12,759 nt of DNA, taken from positions 7,299 to 20,057 of the forward strand of contig DGBM01000307.1 of assembly GCA_002384765.1 (NCBI GenBank), written 5' to 3'. Origin of the DNA: Demequinaceae bacterium UBA4004. Its GTDB lineage: Bacteria; Actinomycetota; Actinomycetes; Actinomycetales; Demequinaceae. A program made the position numbers and the translations under genes. Positions 7,043-12,443 of the stretch are shown here, one piece after another. Position 1 is the first letter of the stretch, and each line of letters opens with the position of its first letter. The notes below the pieces were generated by a model. The model worked only from the letters and a program-made list of their open reading frames with translations, was not told where the DNA came from and did not search any database.

Positions 7043-7317
7043 TGGCCCTTCCCCTGTTCTCGCGTTCCGCCCGCTCCGACTGCCACCGCGCCGCCCGGTT
7101 CCTCCAGCACTACCTCGACGGGGAACTGGACATGGTGCGGTCGGCGATGGTGGCCGAACATCTCGAGACGTGTCGCCGTTGCGGCCTCGAGGCGCGCACC
7201 TACCAGTCCATCAAGGTCGCGATCAGCGCCGCCGCGCCACACTCCGACGAAGCGGACGCGGCGGCCGTCGCGCGGCTACGTGATTTCGCGGACACACTCG
7301 CGAAGCAGGAGGAGTGA
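7042..7317 (+). CDS. ZAS-type (RsrA-like) zinc-binding anti-sigma factor
   Basis: A 91-residue cytoplasmic protein with C-x25-H-x3-C-x2-C: Cys14, His40, Cys44 and Cys47, with YLDGEL starting 10 residues after Cys14. The first-to-second ligand spacing equals that of Streptomyces RsrA (Cys11 to His37), where oxidation of the zinc cysteines releases the sigma factor. Its ATG overlaps the sigma stop codon (TGATG), with GGGGG six bases upstream; an adjoining GTG at 7039 is the alternative. The C-terminal part (ADAAAVARLRDFADTLAKQ) is probably an amphipathic helix. It is the likely cognate inhibitor of the upstream sigma factor. The additional N-terminal cysteine of RsrA (Cys3) has no counterpart here. 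Confidence 0.85.
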   Translation: MALPLFSRSARSDCHRAARFLQHYLDGELDMVRSAMVAEHLETCRRCGLEARTYQSIKVAISAAAPHSDEADAAAVARLRDFADTLAKQEE

Positions 7318-7466
7318 CCGCACGCCGCGCCGTGATGTCGCTATACACGCCCGGGCGCGACCGGGACCGCATCGCAACCGCCGAAGACGCGCTGGCCCGC
7401 CTGGCTGGCCCTGGGCGCTCCCTGCCCCTTCCTCTCCAACTGGTGATCGCCCGCAAGGCGCCCTGA
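7314..7466 (+). CDS. Possible small protein downstream of the anti-sigma gene
   Basis: A short frame runs from GTG 7314, which overlaps the anti-sigma stop codon as GTGA, to TGA at 7464-7466 and encodes 50 residues; an in-frame ATG at 7335 gives 43. About four fifths of third codon positions are G or C, which fits coding sequence of this genome. AGGAGG at 7307-7312 is too close to GTG 7314 but could serve 7335 poorly. The product is basic, with no membrane segment and no recognised motif. It could be a third operon member, a gene remnant or a chance frame. Confidence 0.3.
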   Translation: MTARRAVMSLYTPGRDRDRIATAEDALARLAGPGRSLPLPLQLVIARKAP

Positions 7467-7485
7467 GTCGCTCCAGCCGTCCAAG

Positions 7486-7512
7486 GGAATCAGGGCATGC
7501 CGTTGAAGGGTT
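7486..7512 (+). promoter_or_regulatory. ECF-type promoter of the DUF427-flavodoxin operon
   Basis: GGAAT (7486-7490) and GTT (7510-7512) are 19 bases apart, with context GGAATC and GGGTTC. The site also holds the perfect inverted repeat AGGGAA (7484-7489) and TTCCCT (7511-7516). The DUF427 start codon is 34 bases downstream. Confidence 0.62.
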
Positions 7513-7546
7513 CCCTGGGAACAACCCCGTCGAGAGAGGACCGCAC

Positions 7547-7828
7547 ATGCGCGCCACCTGGAATGGCACCGTTCTGGCCGAGAGCGCCGCCACCGTCGTC
7601 GTTGAAGGCAACCACTACTTTCCGCCAGACGCCGTCCTGTGGGACGCGCTCGAGCCTGCGGAGCTTCATAGCGTCTGCCCGTGGAAGGGAACCGCCCGGT
7701 ACTGGTCCGTGGCGGGCGGGGGTCAGGAGGGCGAGGCCGTGGCCTGGGAGTATCCGGAGCCGAATTCGGCGGCGAGCCACATTGCGGGGCACGTCGCCTT
7801 CTGGCGGGGAGTCAAGGTGGGCGACTGA
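7547..7828 (+). CDS. DUF427-domain protein (single domain)
   Basis: A 93-residue protein recognisable as DUF427 by NHYFPPDAV, SVCPWKGTARYWSV and the HIAGHVAFW ending. The family is a small soluble beta-rich fold without an assigned enzyme activity that I know of. The frame is open back to 7280, but ATG 7547 is chosen: the domain begins there (MRATWNGTVLAES) and GAGAGAGGA lies six bases upstream. It is the first gene of an operon, with only two bases before the flavodoxin-fold gene. A larger two-domain relative is encoded at 9963-10724 behind the same type of promoter. Confidence 0.83.
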   Translation: MRATWNGTVLAESAATVVVEGNHYFPPDAVLWDALEPAELHSVCPWKGTARYWSVAGGGQEGEAVAWEYPEPNSAASHIAGHVAFWRGVKVGD

Positions 7829-7830
7829 CC

Positions 7831-8547
7831 GTGGAGCCGCGACGCCACAACTTTGCTGAGCTACGCGCCGCGTTCATCAACTGCACCCTCAAGCGGTCCC
7901 CCGAGCTCTCCCATACGCAGGGCCTGCTGGACGTCAGCGCCGCCATCATGCGGGCGAACGGGGTCACGGTCGATGAGATCCGTGCCGCCGACCACGACAT
8001 CGCGACCGGCGTGCAGCCCGACATGACCGAACATGGCTGGGAACGCGACGAGTGGCCTCAACTCGCCGAGCGCATTCTTGCCGCAGACATCCTCGTGGTG
8101 GGGACGCCCATCTGGCTTGGCGACAAGTCCAGCGTATGCACGCGCGTCATCGAACGGCTGTACTCGCTTTCGGGTCAGCTCAACGACGCCGGACAATACC
8201 TGTTTTACGGGCGCGCCGCCGGGGTGGTCGTCACGGGAAACGAAGACGGTGTCAAGCACGTGGCCATGAACGTCTTGTATTCCATGCAGCACCTCGGCTA
8301 CACGATTCCGCCACAGGCCGACGCCGGCTGGATTGGTCCAGCCGGTCCCGGCCCTTCGTACCTCGACGAAGGATCCGGGGGCCCGCAAAATGAGTTCACG
8401 CAACGCAACACCACGTTCATGACGTGGAACCTCATGCACATGGCGGCCATGCTCAAGCGAGCCGGGGGCTTCCCCGCGCATGGCAACCAGCGCTCCGCAT
8501 GGGACGCTGGCGCACGCTTCGACCACCCGAACCCCGAGTATCGATGA
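7831..8547 (+). CDS. Flavodoxin-fold NAD(P)H-dependent oxidoreductase
   Basis: A 238-residue flavodoxin/NADPH-dependent FMN reductase family protein, probably FMN-binding and cytoplasmic. Visible elements are the first strand and phosphate-loop region INCTLKRSPELSHTQ near residue 15, ILVVGTPIWLGDKSSVC, the later strand GVVVTGNEDGVKHV, and the conserved ending NPEYR. The start is GTG 7831, two bases after the DUF427 stop; AAGGTGGG lies upstream at a rather long spacing. The open frame extends to 7681, but that part overlaps the DUF427 gene. The substrate is unknown; quinone or nitro-compound reduction is typical of the fold. The position in a predicted ECF regulon suggests a role in redox stress. 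Confidence 0.83.
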   Translation: MEPRRHNFAELRAAFINCTLKRSPELSHTQGLLDVSAAIMRANGVTVDEIRAADHDIATGVQPDMTEHGWERDEWPQLAERILAADILVVGTPIWLGDKSSVCTRVIERLYSLSGQLNDAGQYLFYGRAAGVVVTGNEDGVKHVAMNVLYSMQHLGYTIPPQADAGWIGPAGPGPSYLDEGSGGPQNEFTQRNTTFMTWNLMHMAAMLKRAGGFPAHGNQRSAWDAGARFDHPNPEYR

Positions 8548-8566
8548 CGCTGGGTTTGCTCGCTGC

Positions 8567-9112
8567 ATGGTGGAGCGCCAGTCAACCGGTGCATCCCGAC
8601 GGTGCGCGCACGCCTCGGCGGCCGCTGACTGGTGGCCCGCCGCGTTGGTTCTCTGGCTTGTCTCGCGTGCGGCCGATGGCCTCGATGGTCCCTTGGCGAG
8701 GCGTCGGCGTTCCCGCGACCCGGACGATGCGGGCGACGCGGGCGGTTTCGTGGACATCACGGCCGACTTCCTGACCTACGGCGCGTCCGTGGTGGGCGTG
8801 GCGATCGGCTGGGGCGGGTCACTGCTGCCCTTCCTCGCCGTGCTGCTCGCCTACTACCTCAATGGCGCAGCCTTCCTCGCCTTGTCGTCCGTCGCCGAGC
8901 GCACCGGCCACCAGATCGATGACGGACACTCCCTGTCGTTTCTTGGCGGAGTCGCAGAGGGAGCCGAGACAGTCGTGGTGCACAGCGTGTGGGTGATCGT
9001 GCCCGGCGTTGCCGGAGGCGTGGCCTGGGTGTGGGCGACGGTCGTCATGGTCAGCGGACTGCGCCGCATGCTCGACGGCTCCAGGGCGTTGAGGCGTCCC
9101 GCCGCCGACTGA
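8567..9112 (+). CDS. CDP-alcohol phosphatidyltransferase family protein, N terminus uncertain
   Basis: The protein carries the CDP-alcohol phosphotransferase signature: DGLDGPLAR, a 13-residue loop, then GGFVDITAD, supplying the four aspartates that bind metal and CDP-alcohol. Several membrane segments follow (VVGVAIGWGGSLLPFLAVLL, TVVVHSVWVIVPGVAGGV). The loop between AR and the next glycine is longer than the usual 8-9. Only one hydrophobic helix precedes the motif, whereas the family has at least two. A natural start would be ATG 8544, overlapping the upstream stop as ATGA and encoding MTLGLLAAWWSA, a plausible first helix. That frame leads into the motif frame only through a frameshift near 8600-8625. 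ATG 8567 is the in-frame start used here and has no ribosome-binding site. The natural lipid substrate cannot be inferred. Confidence 0.65.
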   Translation: MVERQSTGASRRCAHASAAADWWPAALVLWLVSRAADGLDGPLARRRRSRDPDDAGDAGGFVDITADFLTYGASVVGVAIGWGGSLLPFLAVLLAYYLNGAAFLALSSVAERTGHQIDDGHSLSFLGGVAEGAETVVVHSVWVIVPGVAGGVAWVWATVVMVSGLRRMLDGSRALRRPAAD

Positions 9113-9137
9113 GCCGCGCCCCCTCAACAAGAAGTTG

Positions 9138-9915
9138 TCAAGGCTCGACGGAGTCGTGAGACGCGACCGGCGCACGCCGATGCGCACCCGTGTCGGGGTT
9201 GAGCCGTGCCGCCTTCGGCGCGTCAGAGTTCGCGTAGACCCAGCTGAGTAGCGCCGCGACTGCGACGCCGCCGCCAATGACGTTCCCCAGGCCGGCTGGC
9301 GCGAGATTCCCAGCGAAAACAGTTGCCCAGTCGACACCACCACCGAACCCGGACTCGAGGGAGAAGAACCCCATGTTTGCGGGACTGTGCTGAAATCCTG
9401 CCGAGACAAAGGCGGTCACCGCGAGCAGGACGGGGATGTACTTGCCGATGATGGTGCGCCCCATAGTCGCGAAGAATGCCGCCATGCCGACCAGCCAACG
9501 GGCGAGCACCCCGGAGACCACGACCGACCACCTGGCGCCTGCGCCCAGAACCTCAAGACCCGCAGCACCGGCCGTCGATCTCCCATCAAGACTGCCGGGA
9601 GCACCACATTCGTCTCGGTGAAGAGCACGGCTTCTGACAGGACGACGAAGAAGAAGCCCGCACTGAACCCACATCCCTCGATGAGCCTGACCAGACCTTC
9701 GTTGTGCGTCCCCGCCGCAAGGAGAATCGACATCAGCGCGCCGGTCGTGATGAAGGAGCCAGCGAGGATCGCGAGCGCGAACACCCGTGGACCAGTGAGT
9801 AGCATCAGGCGCTGAGCGCCGCGGTCGGCGAGCACCTTCATCACACACGGTCCGCGCCGATATAGCGGGCGGGTGGAAGCGGCGTCCCCGATGTCTTCGT
9901 CCGCGGTGTCTTCAC
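9138..9915 (-). pseudogene. Formate/nitrite transporter family (FocA/NirC-like), disrupted
   Basis: Two frames together encode a formate/nitrite-transporter-like channel. The upstream frame has RLMLLTGPRVFALAILAGSF and EAVLFTETNVVLPAVLMG. The downstream frame has GVLARWLVGMAAFFATMG, FVSAGFQHSPANMGFF and GLGNVIGGGVAVAALLSW. They join near 9525-9550 after RFWAQA, where a frameshift coincides with loss of roughly 40 residues that normally form the third membrane helix and the following loop. A further break is likely at the N terminus. A GTG at 9915, 8 bases after the promoter GTT, reads KTPRTKTSGTPLPPARYIG and stops at 9841-9843; removing one CA unit of the repeat at 9842-9848 joins it to the ATG 9841 frame. 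As written it cannot make a normal channel. Real decay and sequence error are both possible. Confidence 0.7.
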
Positions 9916-9923
9916 CCCGTCGG

Positions 9924-9949
9924 AACCCACGTGGTGGGGCTTCGCTTCC
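9924..9949 (-). promoter_or_regulatory. ECF-type promoter of the formate/nitrite transporter gene
   Basis: On the minus strand, GGAAG (9949-9945) and GTT (9926-9924) are 18 bases apart, with context GGAAGC and GGGTTC. GTG 9915 begins 8 bases after GTT, identical to the sigma and second anti-sigma genes. That supports a leaderless start there rather than at ATG 9841. Confidence 0.6.
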
Positions 9950-9962
9950 GTCCACCCACGGC

Positions 9963-10724
9963 TCAAGGTCGGCCGATGCGCTCGCCCTCGACATACACCT
10001 CGAGGTCCCCGCTCTTCTCCGGCCAGAAGCAGACGAACCCTGCGACCCTCGCCGCCTCTGGCAGCGGCGAATCGTACCCCCATACGGCGTCGGCCAGTTC
10101 CGCATCGCCGGTGGCGACCTTCCAGTACGACGCCGTGCCTTTGTACGGGCAGTGGCTGACAGTGTCGGTGGGTGTCAACAAGTCCATCCGAACATCCACG
10201 CGCGGCAGGTAGTACCTGGGAACTAAGCCCGTTTCCGCCAGCACGATCGGTCGCCGCGAGTCGGCAATCACCTCTCCGTGAAACACGACCCGTACGTGCC
10301 TACTTGACGGAAGAGCGTCAATGCGCACATAGGGACTGCGCGGGTGAGTGTGGATGATCTCGTCCTCCTCGAACCATGTGTCAAAGGCGGCCCACGTCAA
10401 GGTGAAGGCCTCGCGAATGCCCGACACGGCCGCCTCGGGGTAGCGGCGGGCGGCCTTGGGCAGCACGCGATCCTCGATCACCACGTCGAACTCCTCGCTC
10501 GGTCCGAGCACCTTCGACCGCGGGCCCTTCCCCGCCGCACGGAGTTCGACTTCCAGGTCGGCGGGAGAGAAGAAGTACTGCGGGAAGTAGGGGTGCTCCC
10601 AGACGAGCAGCGGTTCGACGGCGTCGGCAACGAGGTCGCCGGCACTGAAGGCCCGGATCCGGGTCCGGCCTCGCTGCACCGTCCCCGGCTCGATCACAAA
10701 TGGGTTGTCGATGATGTCTGGCAT
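9963..10724 (-). CDS. Two-domain DUF427 protein
   Basis: A 253-residue protein with two DUF427-like halves. The first covers about residues 25-125 and includes LLVWEHPYFPQYFFSPADL. The second covers about 145-253 and includes VVFHGEVIADSRRPIVLAET, DTVSHCPYKGTASYWKV and VAGFVCFWPEK, closely resembling the 93-residue protein encoded at 7547. No catalytic function is known to me for the family, and no signal peptide is seen. The frame is open to 10793, but ATG 10724 is chosen because AAGGAG precedes it at good spacing. The ECF-type promoter at 10760-10786 lies 35 bases upstream. It is intact, unlike the genes on both sides. Confidence 0.85.
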   Translation of the reverse strand: MPDIIDNPFVIEPGTVQRGRTRIRAFSAGDLVADAVEPLLVWEHPYFPQYFFSPADLEVELRAAGKGPRSKVLGPSEEFDVVIEDRVLPKAARRYPEAAVSGIREAFTLTWAAFDTWFEEDEIIHTHPRSPYVRIDALPSSRHVRVVFHGEVIADSRRPIVLAETGLVPRYYLPRVDVRMDLLTPTDTVSHCPYKGTASYWKVATGDAELADAVWGYDSPLPEAARVAGFVCFWPEKSGDLEVYVEGERIGRP

Positions 10725-10759
10725 GGCAGGCTCCTTCGCGATGGTGACGTTAATCAAGG

Positions 10760-10786
10760 AACACTTCCGAAGGCCGCGTGGATTCC
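10760..10786 (-). promoter_or_regulatory. ECF-type promoter of the two-domain DUF427 gene
   Basis: On the minus strand, GGAAT (10786-10782) and GTT (10762-10760) are 19 bases apart, with context GGAATC and GTGTTC. It is the only one of the seven without GG directly before GTT. The Shine-Dalgarno site and ATG 10724 follow. Confidence 0.58.
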
Positions 10787-10863
10787 ACCGCAACCGCCGA
10801 CGTTGTGGTTGCTCGGCCCCGGCCCTCGGCGGCGAACGCAGGCGAGGGCGAATTCGACGCGGG

Positions 10864-11569
10864 TCAGCCGCGCAACGGTCGGCTTGAGAACAACGGCCGA
10901 TACGCGGTCACCGCAATTGCCAGCGCGATCGCCATCCCCGCCACCGCCATTCCCAACATGGCCATCCACCCGACGGCTGCATACCGGGTTCGCGACGCCC
11001 AGGCGGCGCCCCTCAGACTCCCCCCACCCGATGGCGACGAGGGCCGGGACGACAAGTCCCAGGTCCATCAGTTTGACCAGCCAGAACACGACGGGGTCGG
11101 CGAGGTACTCCGGCGCGCTCGGCTGCTCTTGCCAGGCGTCAAGCAACCCGGGTAGGTGTGAACCGAAGGTCAGGAACGCCGCCACCAGCGGCGCGAACCA
11201 GCCGACGAGGCGATCGAGTCGGCGCGTCGTCGCCGGAAGTCGGGAGGCGTCGACGGCGCTCCACGCTCGAATTGCGATGGCGAGCGCAAGGACGAGCAGC
11301 CCCAGAAAGAGGGGGAAGAATCGTTCGCTAGTGCCGGGATAGCGGGCGACCAGCGCAGCTGCGATGACGCACGCCGGTGCCACCAGGACCAGACTCGCAA
11401 CATCCCCGCCAGCGATCTGATTCGCGGCTCCTGAGGAGACGTGACATTCGATGACGCCGGCCGGTAGCGGACCAAGAACGGCCACGAACGCCGCGCCACC
11501 GCCAAGCACCATCAGCCCTGCGGCGGGCCACGGATCACGGGAGTGACCAGTCGCCAGGCGCGCCGACTG
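10864..11569 (-). pseudogene. Six-helix membrane protein, 5' end lost and frameshifted
   Basis: The frame that continues from the methyltransferase remnant encodes a membrane protein of about six helices: WPAAGLMVLGGGAAFVAVLG, ASLVLVAPACVIAAALVAR, FFPLFLGLLVLALAIAI, LVGWFAPLVAAFLTFGSHL and PVVFWLVKLMDLGLVVPAL, with a conserved-looking ANQIAGGDV segment. After VPALVAIG the homology moves to the next frame (SLRGAAWASRTRYAAVGWM, last helix, stop at 10864-10866). The switch falls at a run of six C at 11020-11025; five would keep the frame. No start codon of its own is visible: its N terminus is fused in frame to the truncated methyltransferase, so the start at 11569 is approximate. Function unknown; I recognise no characterised family. 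Confidence 0.6.
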
Positions 11570-12198
11570 CTGGCGCAATGCTCCGAACGATGCGCGTTCG
11601 AAAGGCACGCAGTCCGCCGCCGAGGGCAGGCGCAACGGGGCCGGGATCCGCCGCACCTCGACACCCATGAACCCTGCGTCCTTGAGGGCCGCGCGGAGCA
11701 CGTCTTCGTCGCCGACGCTGAATGGCCCCGGCTGTCCGGGCGACGGCGCCGGCAGTGTCGCCGCAGCGCGGATGACGGAGACCGGAATGGAGAAGAACGT
11801 GTTCGCCTCCGGCGACGAGTAGGTCACGGCCGTGAGCCGCCCACCGGGGCGGAGTGCACGCCGCATTCCCTTGAGCGCGCGCTGCCGGTCGGGGAAGTGG
11901 ATCAGCCCCACGCGTGAAATCACGCTGTCGAACGAGCCTGCGTCGACGGCGAGGTTCTCACCGTCCATGACCTCGGTGTCGACGATGTCCTCGAGGCCGG
12001 CCGTGCGAGCAGAGTGCTTCGCGCAGGCGAGCAGGTTTGAGGACACGTCGGTGGCGGGCACGCGACCATGGGGCGCGACGCGACGCGACGCGCGGCGGCG
12101 GCCGCTGCCTGCCACTGCTCGGTCGTGGTGGTCTTGTACTCTTGAGCGTCGAAAGCGGGCGCGCTGGCGGGCTTCGACGACGTGGTCGTGGTGCTCAT
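11570..12198 (-). pseudogene. Class I SAM-dependent methyltransferase, disrupted
   Basis: The start (MSTTTTSSKPASAPAFD, then EYKTTTTEQWQAAAAA) and the rest (GRVPATDVSSNLL, VISRVGLIHFPDRQRAL, MRRALRPGGRLTAVTYS, FFSIPVSVIR, LPGQPGPFSVG-like segment) belong to one class I methyltransferase family, but in different frames. About 50 residues that should lie between QWQAAA and ARRVAPHGR are missing, including the motif I glycine loop that binds S-adenosylmethionine. The frame change falls at three tandem CGACG units (12076-12090); two units would restore the frame. The C terminus after SFGALRQ is also lost, running straight into a membrane protein; the boundary near 11570 is approximate. AAGGAG precedes ATG 12198, and the DUF1059 gene is 21 bases upstream in the same operon. 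The product as written should be inactive. Confidence 0.72.
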
Positions 12199-12219
12199 GG
12201 GGTGCTCCTTCGGGGTGAA

Positions 12220-12378
12220 CTAGGCGCGTTCAATCCAGCCAAAGATGTCGTGGCGATCGACCTGAGCGAGGAGGGCCGGGTGATCGGACGCCATGTGAGC
12301 CTCGATGGCCGCCACCACGTCGTCGTCGGTGTCGCCGTTGGCGACGAACCCGCACTCGCATCGGATGATCTTGGACAT
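12220..12378 (-). CDS. DUF1059-domain small protein
   Basis: A 52-residue acidic protein with the DUF1059 pattern: RCECGFVANGDTDDDVVAAI, then EAHMASDHP and a DIFGWIE ending. The CxC pair near the N terminus suggests metal or redox binding, though I know of no proven function. ATG 12378 is chosen over 12402 because GGGAGC lies six bases upstream and the domain starts there. It is the first gene of the minus-strand operon with the methyltransferase, and it is divergent from the SARP-type regulator. The gap between them has no GGAAKC promoter, so this operon is probably controlled by that regulator instead of the ECF sigma factor. Confidence 0.82.
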   Translation of the reverse strand: MSKIIRCECGFVANGDTDDDVVAAIEAHMASDHPALLAQVDRHDIFGWIERA

Positions 12379-12420
12379 TACCGGCTCCCTTTCTGTCAGC
12401 ACTCTTGGTAACTGACTGTC

Positions 12421-12438
12421 CTTGGTGGCACCTTGGCG
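12421..12438. promoter_or_regulatory. Possible SARP operator: two heptamer direct repeats, 11-base period
   Basis: CTTGGTG (12421-12427) and CTTGGCG (12432-12438) are separated by 4 bases. SARP-family regulators bind tandem heptamers spaced in this way. The site lies between the DUF1059 operon and the divergent SARP-type gene, directly before the latter's ATG, so it may serve autoregulation. This is an inference from spacing alone. Confidence 0.35.
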
Positions 12439-12443
12439 ACATC

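Noticed and set aside
7280..7546. Upstream extension of the DUF427 frame to 7280
   Set aside because: It overlaps the anti-sigma gene, passes through the predicted promoter and is Arg/Pro-rich; the domain and ribosome-binding site support ATG 7547.
8480..8566. ATG 8480 as the start of the CDP-alcohol phosphatidyltransferase
   Set aside because: The extra residues overlap the well-conserved end of the flavodoxin-fold gene by 68 bases, are polar and unlike the family's N terminus.
9113..9137. Terminator hairpin between the convergent CDP-alcohol transferase and transporter genes
   Set aside because: Only a four-base stem (CAAC/GTTG) with no T run is visible, too weak to call.
10344..11342. 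Plus-strand open frame of 332 codons
   Set aside because: It runs antisense to the two-domain DUF427 gene and the membrane-protein remnant, and its translation is low-complexity without domain features.
10754..12115. Reading the minus-strand 453-codon frame as one genuine gene
   Set aside because: It joins a methyltransferase lacking its start and motif I to a membrane protein, then ends in an out-of-frame Gly/Arg-rich tail. The family homology changes frame at both ends, so it is better described as two disrupted genes.
12379..12443. ECF-type promoter for the DUF1059 operon
   Set aside because: No GGAA with GTT at the right spacing exists on the minus strand of this gap.
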